64,000 bases of DNA from Collinsella tanakaei (GCF_021531055.1 NZ_JADYTL010000002.1:248001-312000), one strand, 5' to 3'; positions 37,338 to 46,479 are shown, numbered from the stretch's first letter. The notes: generated from the letters alone by a model not told the origin. Translations and numbers: made by a program.

Positions 37338-38228
37338 ATGAAACTCGAACGAGATCTCTCTCACGACCTGCCCGAAATAGAAACAACAGGCGCCTCGACC
37401 ATGCAGCAGCATGACGAGTCGCTTTCGCACGGTGAAATCAGGTCCGGCAAGCTTGCCTCTGATGTCGATGAATCGGAAATCAAACGTCTAAACGCAAAGC
37501 GCGAGGCCCTTGAAGCCGAATTCAAGCTCGAACAACAAAAGTTGGAAAGCATTAAAAGGCAGAATAAAATACAGAGGCGCAACGAGCGTAGGGATTTTCT
37601 TGCAGCAAACCTCACTCCAAAGCGAGCAATCACGATACTTGGTGCAATCGTCGTCGTTGTTCTCGTTGGCGCGTTCGCCGTATCCCAACTTTTCAAAGAA
37701 GAAACGAAACCCGTGACGATCACCTCATCACAGCTCGAGGAGATTGTCACGATCAGCAAGCTCTCGACCGCGGAATACGTCTACAACGGCATAGCTGAAG
37801 TAAAGAACGAAGACGGAGAGGTCACCCAACGAATCTACTACGGTTCGACGGTTCGAGCCGGCGTCGATATGAGCAAGATCAAGTTCGATATCGACGATGA
37901 GGCAAAGCTCGTCTACCCCATCCTCCCGGAAATCACGCTCGACGATCCGAGCGTGGACGAATCGTCCTTTGAATACATGCCCACGAATCCCGATATGAAA
38001 CTCAATGACATCATCTCGGTGTGCAAGAAGGACGCACGCACGGAAATCGAGAAGAAGGGACAGATTTACGATACCGCCGAAGAGGGGCTGCGCACGGCTG
38101 TAGAAGCGCTCACGTTACCTGTACTCGAAAACGCGGACTACCGCATTTCTTGGGATGAGCCTCCGGCAGACAACGATCGGCAACCCGACAAAGCAGATGG
38201 TCAAGAGGTGACTACCAATGAGCAGTAA
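37338..38228 (+). CDS. DUF4230 membrane protein with coiled coil
   Basis: About 296 residues. A charged N-terminus and a predicted coiled coil (about 60-105: KRLNAKREALEAEFKLEQQK) are followed by one membrane helix (about 122-142) and an outer DUF4230 domain with VTISKLSTAEYVYNGIAEV. Base composition is visibly less GC-rich than flanking genes. Overlaps the next gene by 11 bp. The ATG at 37338 follows GAGG. Function of the family is unknown. Confidence 0.75.
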   Translation: MKLERDLSHDLPEIETTGASTMQQHDESLSHGEIRSGKLASDVDESEIKRLNAKREALEAEFKLEQQKLESIKRQNKIQRRNERRDFLAANLTPKRAITILGAIVVVVLVGAFAVSQLFKEETKPVTITSSQLEEIVTISKLSTAEYVYNGIAEVKNEDGEVTQRIYYGSTVRAGVDMSKIKFDIDDEAKLVYPILPEITLDDPSVDESSFEYMPTNPDMKLNDIISVCKKDARTEIEKKGQIYDTAEEGLRTAVEALTLPVLENADYRISWDEPPADNDRQPDKADGQEVTTNEQ

Positions 38229-38823
38229 ACACTTGCGCAAAAACCTCGTTCTCGTGTTCAGCGCGATTCTGGTTGCTGCAACCCTCCTCTGCGGCTGCCA
38301 AAACACAGAGGAACCCGAGGCCGAGAATCCCGATCTGTCCTCGAACGCCGGATATATATGCGATCTTGCCACGCTCGAGGTCTACTATCACAACGTTGCT
38401 CGGTACAATCAGGAAAGCGATTTTCCGCTCAAACTTGGCAACATCGGTTATAAGCGCATGTGGTTTGAATACAGTGGTATCGTCGAAATTGGTGTCACCG
38501 CTAGCAAAGTCACCATTTCTGAACCCGATGAGAACGGCGTCGTAACGATATATGTTCCTCAGGCAGAAATCCTAAATGTCAACTTGGACGAGAACTCAAT
38601 CACCGATCCCGTCGTAGAAACCGGATGGTTCACGACCTTATCCACCGAAGAGAAAACCGAAGCTTTGAGTAATGCCCAAACCGGCATGGAAGAGGAAGCG
38701 GACAAAGACGATACGTTGAAATATCAGGCGCGCAAGCGGGCGAAGGATCTTCTGGAGTCCTATGTGCAGAACACGGGAGACCTTATCGGCAAGCGGTATA
38801 CGGTTGAGTGGATAGAAGGATAG
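38218..38823 (+). CDS. DUF4230-like lipoprotein
   Basis: 201 residues. Signal peptide with lipobox LLCGC (Cys near residue 26), then a domain like that of the preceding protein (LATLEVYYHNVARYN, AEILNVNLDE). Overlaps the upstream gene, so the pair is co-expressed and probably forms a surface complex. Lower GC than neighbours. Confidence 0.75.
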   Translation: MSSKHLRKNLVLVFSAILVAATLLCGCQNTEEPEAENPDLSSNAGYICDLATLEVYYHNVARYNQESDFPLKLGNIGYKRMWFEYSGIVEIGVTASKVTISEPDENGVVTIYVPQAEILNVNLDENSITDPVVETGWFTTLSTEEKTEALSNAQTGMEEEADKDDTLKYQARKRAKDLLESYVQNTGDLIGKRYTVEWIEG

Positions 38824-38874
38824 CATCCATAGTCAACTAACCTCTCTCCTCTCCACCATGAAAGGGTAAGTCGT

Positions 38875-40980
38875 ATGAAGGCGGTTGAAGCTCAGTTTCT
38901 CTCATTGCTTGGGTCAGATCTGACGCAATTCGTTATTCCGGTATACCAGCGCGTCTATTCCTGGGACGAACGTGAGTGCCAAGACCTTTGGAATGACGTC
39001 ATGCGTTCCGGAAAAAACGGCAAGCAGCACTTCATTGGCTCGTTCTTATACACGCCGCAGAGTGCCGCAACCGCAACGTCCCTGAAAAAGAAATTGCTCA
39101 TCGATGGCCAGCAGCGCATGACTACGTTGTCCCTCCTTCTCGCCGCATTCTTCGAGTGGCTAGAAGAGGACGTCACTCGAGGCGGTTTTCTCGAAGACAT
39201 CAAGGTAACCGCCCTGCGCAAACGTTATCTCTACAACGAGGACGACTACATCGGCGATTCGCGCTATCGCCTCGTTCTCTCTCAGGATGACCGTCCAACG
39301 CTTTTCGCCATCGTGGGAAAGACTCCCCTTCCTGACAATCCGTCCCAGCGTATCGTATCCAGCTACGAATTCTTCAGGCGCAAAATCCAAGCCAAGCACT
39401 TCGATGCCAAATCGCTTTGGAGCGGCGTAAAAAACCTTCTTATCATCGACACCGAATTGAGCGCAGAAACGGATAATGCACAGCTCATCTTTGAGTCGAT
39501 GAACTCTAAAGGAAAGCCTCTCACTCCAATCGACCTCATCCGAAATTACATTCTCATGCGGCTCGATATGAACACCCAAACCACCCTTTACGAAAGCTAC
39601 TGGCGTCCCATAGAGCTCATGTTTGGCCAGCAGCGGGAAGATGAGTTCAATGCGTTTATCTGGTACTGGCTTTGGCTCAAGATTCCCAAGAGAGCACCCA
39701 AGGAAAACGAGGCATATCAGGAGTTCAAGGGATACTGCGAGGATAACAAACTCGAAGATGACCCCAAAGCGCTCCTCGAAGAGTTGCGCCAGTATGCAAC
39801 GCGCTATGTTCGCATGTTCATGGATAAGGAGTCGGATTCCGATCTTGCGCCAGTCTTTAGACGAATCGCGAGCTTGTGGGTCAAGCCCGTGCGGCCGCTC
39901 ATGCTCTCGCTCTACGCGCTTTATGAATCTAATCGCCTGAGCAAGTCAGATTTCATTGAACTGTGTACATATCTTGAGTCGTTCCTCTTCAGACGTGCCG
40001 TGATTGGTCGTTTTACTACCGGCCTGAACAACTTCTTCGCGGGAATGTATCAAGACCTCGAAAAGGCGGAGAATCCCAAAGAATATGTTCTCGCCATGCT
40101 CCTTTCTCATACCGAAAACATGACGGCGTACTTCCCCACCGACGAAGTGTTTGCCGAAAGCCTCAAAACACGTGACCTGTATCATCGATTCTCGAAGGGA
40201 CGGTACTGCCTCGAGCGCTATGAGTCGTTCTTTAATCCAAAAGAGCCCGTCCCGAGCAATTTGCAGATTGAACACGTTATGCCGCAAAACATCGAGACCT
40301 CTGCAGCTTGGCAGATAATGATCGGTAACGATTGGGCAGAAACTCACGAGGAGCTATGCAATACACTTGGCAATCTCACGCTCACCGGATATAACCAGGA
40401 ATACTCAAACCGCCCCTTCGAAGAAAAGCTCAATCTTCCCAACGAAGGATTCAAATCGAGCAGCCTTCATTTGAATAAGTTCGTCGCGCAGCAAACAACC
40501 TGGAATAGGGAGACAATCGAGAAGCGAGGTGAGCTGCTCGCCAAAGAAGCCCTGCACATTTGGCCATATCCCGAGCTCGACGAATCAATCGTTGATCTCC
40601 ATCGCCCCAAGAGTAAGCAGGAAAAGGGATCAAACTGGACACTCGAAGATGATCATCCGCTCCTCGCGAAAGGTGGCATTTGCGCCGGTTTCTTTGAGGA
40701 GCTTGTAGACGCAATAAGCAATGAATTCCCGGACTGGGAGATGTACGTCACAAAATACTATGTTGGATTCAAAGATAGGAAAAAGCTTCACCTATGTGTC
40801 AAGGGGCATTCGACCAAGGGAGGCTGGCTCGCGCTCGGGTTATCGCGACAAGCAGATGAATACCTAGATCCTCATGCACTTTGCCAAGACAAATCGATTG
40901 GCCCCAATATGCCTACGCGTGTCGACCTCGTGGATGATGGGCAGATTCCAGCGCTGGTGGAGCTGCTGAAACAAGAATAG
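38875..40980 (+). CDS. GmrSD-like DUF262/DUF1524 defence nuclease with DUF5655 tail
   Basis: 701 residues. N-terminal DUF262 has IPVYQRVYSWDE and the nucleotide-binding LLIDGQQRMTTL (about 80-91); C-terminal DUF1524 has the HNH-type IEHVMPQN (about 463) and LGNLTLTGYNQ. The last ~110 residues match the DUF5655 pattern, with GFKDRKKLHLCVKGH. Single-chain GmrSD enzymes are type IV restriction systems that cut modified phage DNA; that role is inferred from family. It has no modification partner and sits in a low-GC patch with the DUF4230 pair and a phage-like remnant. The start at 38875 follows AAAGGG. Confidence 0.88.
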   Translation: MKAVEAQFLSLLGSDLTQFVIPVYQRVYSWDERECQDLWNDVMRSGKNGKQHFIGSFLYTPQSAATATSLKKKLLIDGQQRMTTLSLLLAAFFEWLEEDVTRGGFLEDIKVTALRKRYLYNEDDYIGDSRYRLVLSQDDRPTLFAIVGKTPLPDNPSQRIVSSYEFFRRKIQAKHFDAKSLWSGVKNLLIIDTELSAETDNAQLIFESMNSKGKPLTPIDLIRNYILMRLDMNTQTTLYESYWRPIELMFGQQREDEFNAFIWYWLWLKIPKRAPKENEAYQEFKGYCEDNKLEDDPKALLEELRQYATRYVRMFMDKESDSDLAPVFRRIASLWVKPVRPLMLSLYALYESNRLSKSDFIELCTYLESFLFRRAVIGRFTTGLNNFFAGMYQDLEKAENPKEYVLAMLLSHTENMTAYFPTDEVFAESLKTRDLYHRFSKGRYCLERYESFFNPKEPVPSNLQIEHVMPQNIETSAAWQIMIGNDWAETHEELCNTLGNLTLTGYNQEYSNRPFEEKLNLPNEGFKSSSLHLNKFVAQQTTWNRETIEKRGELLAKEALHIWPYPELDESIVDLHRPKSKQEKGSNWTLEDDHPLLAKGGICAGFFEELVDAISNEFPDWEMYVTKYYVGFKDRKKLHLCVKGHSTKGGWLALGLSRQADEYLDPHALCQDKSIGPNMPTRVDLVDDGQIPALVELLKQE

Positions 40981-41039
40981 GGATCAGGCGGGCAGCACGC
41001 GTTCATCCCCGGCACCGCAACCCTCACCGAGGGGCGTAA

Positions 41040-41225
41040 CGGCTTATTCGATGCGAGCATCCCTGCCTCCTCCACGTCCATTACGTCGGCTAGCGGCTTG
41101 ATGTCACGGTCGTAGTTGAACGTCTTGATCTCGAAGCCGTAAGCGACCGACCCCGTCTTGTAGCCGACTTTGCGCGTGTAGCCATCGAGGCCCGTGACCC
41201 ATACAGGGCAAACGCCAGCCTCGTC
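41040..41225 (-). pseudogene. Capsid-like gene remnant
   Basis: A minus-strand open stretch reads VTGLDGYTRKVGYKTGSVAY, then GFEIKTFNYDRD and IKPLADVMDVEEAG, which resembles the N-terminal region of phage major capsid proteins (the pattern of a Tyr-Asp-Arg then a Val-Met/Asp-Glu-Glu block). It has no start or ribosome-binding site, is preceded by two stops at 41226-41231 and runs into unrelated sequence. The rest of the 40981-41409 gap shows no gene. Confidence 0.45.
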
Positions 41226-41409
41226 TCATCATATGTCCAGCTGGCACGACCCGCCATGGCGCCCATCTCCTCGGCTCAAAGCGGCGCGATTGTTGCGCCG
41301 CTATCTCATTGCTCCCAGGATAGCGCATGGGGCTAATCCATTCCGAAATACGATGAGGCGAATCGGGGTACGAGGCGATCTGAACTACCAATTCCCGTCC
41401 AAAACCGCC

Positions 41410-42954
41410 CTACTCCTCATCGAGCGCTGCCATCGCATCCCTAACGGTGCGGTAGGGCCCGAACAGATTCTCACCCGTCGCGACATCGTCCATCGCGGCA
41501 AGCGTCTCGGAGCTGAACCCATGAGGACTCGAAGGCCCAACCGGACGATCATGCTCCCCGTCATCCACCAGCAGCACGTCATCCCGTTCCGCTGCCAGCT
41601 CGCGCAACGCGTCCGTAAACCCACTCACGCTGAAGAGCGCAAAAACGTCTTGCCTCTCGCCTTTCTTCCATGGCACGCGTGCCACCTTGTCTTCAAGATC
41701 ACGCAGCACGTTGATACCAACCGGATCCTTCCAGAACTTGCACTCACCCCACACGGCACGTCCCTCGCCCACACTGAGGCCCGCAACGTCGATCTCGGTA
41801 TCACCCGACCACCAACGCCCGATGCGCTCCGGAATAAAACCCAGCATGCCCGAGTCGGCCATATCCCATAACCGGTCTCGACAGACGTCCTCGTATACAA
41901 ATGCTACGTGACCGTCGACAAAATGCTCACGGATACGCTTTTCGACCGCAGCCGTACGACCCGTCTCCAGATAGCTCAGATTGGGCAGCAGGAACCTGAA
42001 CCAAAACTGGAGGAAGTTGTCCTTTATGAAATAGAGGCTCTTCTTGCTCTTATCGGGGTCGCTCTCCGTAACCGGCACCTGACGCTCCAGGACATCCAAC
42101 TCGATGAGCGTCTTGAGATACTTATTCAGGCTCGTCTGCTTCATGCCGAACGCACGCGATATCTCGTTCGGCCGATGCGCGCCGCCCGCAATCGCGCGGA
42201 TAAGCGCGAAATACGTACCCACGTCGGGTACCTCGCGCTGGAGCAGGAAATTCGGCTCATCGTAGAGAAACCCGTTGCGATCGAGTATGTTCGCGGAAAT
42301 CGCAGCGAAGATATCGTCCTGGTCTTCGAACAGCTCGATGTACTTGGGAACACCACCGGTCACGGCATAGCGCTCCACCAGCTCGCGCGTCGAACGCCCC
42401 GGCAGGAACTCGCGGTAATGCGAAAATGGAATCTGCCCCATCCTGATTTGCGCCGTCCTGCGTCCATACAGGGGGCTTTCCTCAGACAGCACCTGATCTT
42501 TCATGAGCGAGATGAGCGACCCGCACAAGACGAGCATGACATTTGCGTCTTTGAGCATCGTGTCCCAGATGCGCTGAAAAACCGAGGGATACGCCGGGTT
42601 CGCCTTGCCGAGGTATTGGAATTCGTCGATGACGATCACCGCGCGCTCATGCGTCGAATCGCACGATTGCGCGAGTTCGCGGAAGATGTCCTCCCAGCGC
42701 GTGATGCGCGCGGAGCGCAGCAGGTCGCTCTGCAGGAAGTCCGCCGCGACCGCTTGGAAGCTTTCGAGGTTCTGGAGCTCGGGCTCCTCTGTCGCGAGGT
42801 AATACAACGCGCGTTTGTCCCGAATGAAACGCGAGATGAGCTCGGTCTTGCCCACCCGACGTCTGCCGTAGACAACAACGAAGGAGGATTCCTCTCGCGC
42901 ATATTCGCGCTCAAGGGCCTGCAACTCCCGCTCTCGATCAACAAAGGTGCGCAC
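41410..42954 (-). CDS. ATPase_2/DUF234 family AAA+ protein
   Basis: About 514 residues. STAND/AAA-like ATPase_2 domain: Walker A VYGRRRVGKTE near residues 28-38 and Walker B VIVIDEFQYLG near 112-122. A winged-helix segment near 260-320 (RPNEISRAFGMKQTSLNKYL) leads into the DUF234 domain with a restriction-nuclease-like core (VWGECKFWKDP). A frame opens at 42978, but the GTG at 42954, 6-7 bp after GGGAGG, is better placed. Function of the family is unclear; defence or a stress role has been suggested. It is monocistronic, with a palindrome upstream. Confidence 0.82.
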   Translation of the reverse strand: MRTFVDRERELQALEREYAREESSFVVVYGRRRVGKTELISRFIRDKRALYYLATEEPELQNLESFQAVAADFLQSDLLRSARITRWEDIFRELAQSCDSTHERAVIVIDEFQYLGKANPAYPSVFQRIWDTMLKDANVMLVLCGSLISLMKDQVLSEESPLYGRRTAQIRMGQIPFSHYREFLPGRSTRELVERYAVTGGVPKYIELFEDQDDIFAAISANILDRNGFLYDEPNFLLQREVPDVGTYFALIRAIAGGAHRPNEISRAFGMKQTSLNKYLKTLIELDVLERQVPVTESDPDKSKKSLYFIKDNFLQFWFRFLLPNLSYLETGRTAAVEKRIREHFVDGHVAFVYEDVCRDRLWDMADSGMLGFIPERIGRWWSGDTEIDVAGLSVGEGRAVWGECKFWKDPVGINVLRDLEDKVARVPWKKGERQDVFALFSVSGFTDALRELAAERDDVLLVDDGEHDRPVGPSSPHGFSSETLAAMDDVATGENLFGPYRTVRDAMAALDEE

Positions 42955-42986
42955 TGCAACCTCCCTTGCGGTAGGCATTTTGCAAA

Positions 42987-43023
42987 GATTATTCTGTACA
43001 GAATTATTCTATTTGGAATAATC
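42987..43023 (-). promoter_or_regulatory. Operator-like palindromes upstream of the ATPase gene
   Basis: ATTCTGTACAGAAT (42991-43004) is a perfect 14-bp palindrome, and GATTATTC (42987-42994) is mirrored by GAATAATC (43016-43023). The AT-rich block overlaps the expected promoter of the ATPase gene. Confidence 0.55.
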
Positions 43024-43097
43024 TTCAGCTTCAAGTGTCTATCGTCGGAGTATGATGCATCGGGCAGCGAGCGGGGAGGCACTCCCTACGACCAAAG

Positions 43098-43128
43098 GGG
43101 TTGAACGGAACACGTCCCCGATCAACCC
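43098..43128 (+). repeat. Family A single unit
   Basis: A 31-bp unit GGGTTGAACGGAACACGTCC...TCAACCC with 7-bp terminal inverted repeats, just before a family B array. Confidence 0.75.
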
Positions 43129-43132
43129 AGTG

Positions 43133-43290
43133 GAACTTTCTACTGACAGCTGGAACTCTGTACTGACACGGAAAACTCCCAGCTGACACAACTCGGCAGA
43201 AACACCTCGTTTGTGTCAGCTGGGAGTTTTAACTGTCAATAGTGAGTCTCGGCTGTCAATAGTGAGCCCCGGCTGTCAGCACTGAGCCGA
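43133..43290. repeat. Family B 20-bp-period inverted array, array 1 (3+4 units)
   Basis: Three left units ending in CTGACA(G/C) at 43149, 43169 and 43189 face four right units starting (C/G)TGTCA at 43213, 43233, 43253 and 43273. The period is exactly 20 bp. The 23-nt centre (43190-43212) is the inverted form of the centre found in arrays 2 and 3. The core motif is CTGTCAGTACGGAGTCC with variations. Confidence 0.85.
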
Positions 43291-43309
43291 AGCGCCCCGG
43301 CAGCCCAAA

Positions 43310-43342
43310 CGGGTTGAAACGAACACGTCCCCAACCAACCCG
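43310..43342 (+). repeat. Family A single unit at the end of the AGCS gene
   Basis: CGGGTTG and CAACCCG ends enclose AAACGAACACGTCCCC. It abuts the stop codon of the symporter gene and could act as its terminator. Confidence 0.75.
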
Positions 43343-44776
43343 TTACTTGTCGCGGAACGCCAACATCTCGCTGTAGTCCGTGTCGCGCGGGCGACGACGG
43401 TCGGGGTCGCGGAAGAAGTCCGCAGCAAGTCGGCGGATCACGGGCGAGAGGGCGATCAGCGCGATGAGGTTCGGGATCGCCATGAGGCCGTTGAAGCAGT
43501 CTGCGAACTCCCACACCACGTCGAGATTCGCCACGCAGCCCGCGAACACCATGGCAACATAGGCGACCTGGTAGAGGCGCACGGCCACGCGACCCGCCTT
43601 AGGCACGCGGCGGAACAGGTACTCGACGCACTTTTCGCCGTAGTAGTACCAGGCGATGAGCGTCGCGAACGCGAACAGCATGAGGCCCACCGTCACGATG
43701 TACTCGCCGAAGGGAATGCTCTGCCCAAAGGCCTCCGAGCTCATGGCACCCTCGGACATCATGGGGTCGGCGCACCACAGCCCCGAGGTGATGATCACGA
43801 GGCCCGTGACCGTGCACATGACGATGCTGTCGAAGAACACCTCGAACGTACCCCACAGGCCCTGACGCGCAGGGTGGTCGGTGTCGGCGGAGGCGTGCGC
43901 GATGGGCGCCGAACCCATGCCCGCCTCGTGCGTGAACACGCCGCGCGACATGCCCACGCGGCACGCGTACATGACCGTGGCGCCCAAAAAGCCGCCCGTG
44001 GCCGCCGTGCCCGTGAAGGCGTCGCGGAAGATATGGGCGATCGCCGCGGGAATCTCGGCGGCATTGACGACGAGCACCGCCGCGGCGCCGACGAGGTAGA
44101 AGATGGCGGCAAACGGCACGAGCTTCTCGGTGATCTGCGCGATGCGGGTGATGCCGCCGATGAGCACCAGGCCCGCGAGCAGCGCCACCACGGCGCCGAT
44201 GACGGGCAGCGGCACGCCGAAGGTCGCGTTCACGCTGCCGGCGAGCGAGTTGGCCTGCACGCTCGCGCCGATACCGAACGACGCGAGGAAGCCGAAGATG
44301 GCGAACAGCACCGCAAGCCAGGTGACGCCCAGGCCGCGCGAGATGTAGTACATGGGACCGCCCACGATTTCGCCCCGCTCGTTACGCGTGCGGTAGGCGA
44401 CCGACAGCGTGACCTCGCAGAACTTGATGACCATGCCTGCCAGCGCGGAGAGCCACAGCCAAAAGATCGCGCCTGGGCCGCCCGTGGCCACCGCGAGCGC
44501 CACGCCCACGATGTTGCCGGTGCCGAGCGTCGCGGCAAGCGCGGTGCACACCGCTTGGAACGGCGAGATGGTGCCCTCCCCTGCCTCAGATGGGTCGGCG
44601 CGCTGGAAGAGCGTCTTGGTGGTGTAGCGCATCACCACGTTGAAGCGCGTGAACACGACGCCCTTGGTGATGAAGAGCAAAAACATGCCGGTGCCGAGCA
44701 TCAGCACGACCATGGGAACGCCCCACAGCACGTTGGTGTTCAATGCAGCGATAGCGGACATGAAGTAATCGAACAT
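43343..44776 (-). CDS. AGCS family sodium:alanine/glycine symporter
   Basis: 477 residues with about ten to eleven membrane helices. Family blocks: FQAVCTALAATLGTGNIVGV at about 74-93, GGPMYYISRGLG, MSRGVFTHEAGMGSAPIAHA and the WYYYGEKCVEYLF segment. Imports alanine, glycine or related small amino acids with sodium. The position between the two catabolic arms does not prove a link, but glycine or alanine-like products could be substrates. Family C direct repeats lie upstream. Confidence 0.92.
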   Translation of the reverse strand: MFDYFMSAIAALNTNVLWGVPMVVLMLGTGMFLLFITKGVVFTRFNVVMRYTTKTLFQRADPSEAGEGTISPFQAVCTALAATLGTGNIVGVALAVATGGPGAIFWLWLSALAGMVIKFCEVTLSVAYRTRNERGEIVGGPMYYISRGLGVTWLAVLFAIFGFLASFGIGASVQANSLAGSVNATFGVPLPVIGAVVALLAGLVLIGGITRIAQITEKLVPFAAIFYLVGAAAVLVVNAAEIPAAIAHIFRDAFTGTAATGGFLGATVMYACRVGMSRGVFTHEAGMGSAPIAHASADTDHPARQGLWGTFEVFFDSIVMCTVTGLVIITSGLWCADPMMSEGAMSSEAFGQSIPFGEYIVTVGLMLFAFATLIAWYYYGEKCVEYLFRRVPKAGRVAVRLYQVAYVAMVFAGCVANLDVVWEFADCFNGLMAIPNLIALIALSPVIRRLAADFFRDPDRRRPRDTDYSEMLAFRDK

Positions 44777-44886
44777 ACGGTATCCCCCCGACGGTGGCGC
44801 ACGTCGGCGCCGCTGTTTGGGGGCTTACTTTACACCCCCTGTGTTTCCAACACATGTCGGGAGCAGCTTGGAAATCTGGCTGCAAA

Positions 44887-44974
44887 TGTCCCAAAAGGGG
44901 CCAGGGGAAAATTGGGACAGGGCGACCAAAGACGCGGGCCATGTCCCAAAAGGGGCCAGGAGAAAAATGGGACA
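44887..44974 (+). repeat. Family C direct pair (two 33-bp units, 55-bp spacing)
   Basis: Units 44887-44919 and 44942-44974 read TGTCCCAAAAGGGGCCAGG and end TGGGACA. Here they are in direct orientation, unlike the inverted pair at 25475-25571. They lie in the divergent gap between the symporter and SDR genes. Confidence 0.85.
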
Positions 44975-45070
44975 TCCCTCCCCGCGAAGGCGCCCCTCGC
45001 GTGCGACCGCGCACCGTCCGTCCCCTCCCCGCGCGCGGTCACCGGCAAGCGCCTCACGCGGTCTCAATTT

Positions 45071-45088
45071 AGTCATACTATTATGACT
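45071..45088 (+). promoter_or_regulatory. Operator-like inverted repeat upstream of the SDR gene
   Basis: AGTCATA, 4 bp, TATGACT is a perfect inverted repeat 31 bp before the SDR start codon. Size and AT-rich dyad suit a MarR-type repressor, and a MarR gene follows in the same operon. Confidence 0.6.
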
Positions 45089-45118
45089 ATCTATCAGCAC
45101 ACCGAAAGGAGCTCACCT

Positions 45119-45919
45119 ATGGGACGTCTTGCAGGAAAGGTCGCCATCGTCACCGGCTCTACCAGCGGCATCGGCATCGGCATCGCGCGTCTGTTCGTGC
45201 GCGAGGGCGCCACGGTCGTGGTCTGCGGCCGTCGCAAGGAGCGCGGCGAGCAGGTCGTGGCCGAGATCACGGCCGACGGCGGCACCGCGAGCTACCACTA
45301 CCTGGACCTCACGGACCTCGATACCGTCAAGACCCTCATCGACGACACCGCGGAAACCTACGGCCACCTCGACATCCTGGTCAACAACGCCGCCAACGTC
45401 GGCTTGGCCGACGGCTCGGTCGAGGAGCTCACCCTCGAGATGTGGGACGCCATCTTCGCGAGCGACCTGCGCGGCACGTTCTACGCCATCAAGTGCGCCC
45501 TGCCGCACCTCAAGGCGGCCGGCGGCGGCTCCATCGTCAACATCGGCTCCATGGCGTCGTGCGGCGGCGACCTGGGCGCCACCGCGTACGCGTGCGCCAA
45601 GGCCGGCGTCGACATGCTCACCTCGAGCGTGGCCCTGCAGTACGGCAAGGACAACATCCGCTGCAACTGCGTGCGCCCCGGCCTGATCGTCACCCCGCAG
45701 AACGAGGACGTCGTGCCCCAGATGCTGCGTGACATCTTCCTGTCGAACATCGAGGTCAACCGCTACGGCAACCCCGAGGACATCGGACACGCCTGCGTGT
45801 ACCTCGCCTCCGACGAGGCCGAGTTCGTGACCGGCCAGGTCTTCAACGTCGACGGCGGCATGAATTCGCACGCCCCCACCGTCGCCCAGTTCCGCGCCGC
45901 GGGCTCCCGCACGTGGTAG
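45119..45919 (+). CDS. Short-chain dehydrogenase/reductase
   Basis: 266 residues, classical SDR: cofactor loop VTGSTSGIGIGIAR (11-24), NNAAN near 89, and the catalytic triad Ser144, Tyr157, Lys161 (NIGS, YACAK). The G-R-R-K after strand 2 (CGRRKER) favours NADP(H). The ATG at 45119 follows AAAGGAG. It is followed after ~40 bp by a MarR-type regulator, and an inverted repeat lies upstream. It is not the known Collinsella 7-beta-HSDH type by its N-terminus. Substrate unknown. Confidence 0.88.
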   Translation: MGRLAGKVAIVTGSTSGIGIGIARLFVREGATVVVCGRRKERGEQVVAEITADGGTASYHYLDLTDLDTVKTLIDDTAETYGHLDILVNNAANVGLADGSVEELTLEMWDAIFASDLRGTFYAIKCALPHLKAAGGGSIVNIGSMASCGGDLGATAYACAKAGVDMLTSSVALQYGKDNIRCNCVRPGLIVTPQNEDVVPQMLRDIFLSNIEVNRYGNPEDIGHACVYLASDEAEFVTGQVFNVDGGMNSHAPTVAQFRAAGSRTW

Positions 45920-45960
45920 TAGCATAGGAACACCCGACCTATCGCGAACCCGGAGAGCCC

Positions 45961-46413
45961 ATGTCCCAACAGCGCGCCGACCACGAACACGACTACGCCC
46001 GACTTGCCTACCGGCTGCAGGTCCTCTTTGACGACCTCGTGATATCGGGCTATCGGGACTCGTTTCGCGGCGAGCTGGGGCGCACGCAGGCCGAGTTGCT
46101 CGCACGCCTCTGCGAGCACGGACCTGCGTGCGCCCAGGACCTGAGCCGGGCGCTCCACATCCCCAAACAGCACGTCTCACGCATCGTCGACGCCTTTGCG
46201 CGCGCCGGGATGGTGAGCATGACGCCTTCGACGACCGACCGTCGCTCCAAGGTCATCGACGTTACCGACGAGGGCCGCTCCCTCATCGACCGCCACGTGC
46301 AGGAGAGCGGCGAGCGCTACCTTACCCTCATCGAACGGCTCTCCGACGACGAGCGGACAGAACTCGCCGACGCCATGACCCGCCTGATCCGCCTGTTCGA
46401 AAAGCTCAGCTGA
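45961..46413 (+). CDS. MarR family transcriptional regulator
   Basis: 150 residues with the MarR winged helix: LGRTQAELLARLCEHGPA, HIPKQHVSRIVDAFARAGMV, then TTDRRSKVIDVTDEGRSLI. It is 41 bp downstream of the SDR gene and probably controls it through the dyad at 45071-45088. Ligand unknown. Confidence 0.88.
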   Translation: MSQQRADHEHDYARLAYRLQVLFDDLVISGYRDSFRGELGRTQAELLARLCEHGPACAQDLSRALHIPKQHVSRIVDAFARAGMVSMTPSTTDRRSKVIDVTDEGRSLIDRHVQESGERYLTLIERLSDDERTELADAMTRLIRLFEKLS

Positions 46414-46447
46414 CGGGCACCGCTGCGCCTCATGCCCAGCGGGACCC

Positions 46448-46479
46448 TGTCCAAAAGGAGCCAGGAGAAAACTGGGGCA
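46448..46479 (+). repeat. Family C degenerate unit
   Basis: A 32-bp unit TGTCCAAAAGGAGCCAGGAG ending TGGGGCA, a degraded member of family C, next to array 2 of family B. Confidence 0.65.

Noticed and set aside
36945-41409. Intact prophage or integrative element
   Set aside because: No integrase, transposase, portal or terminase gene and no clear att repeats; only one short capsid-like fragment.
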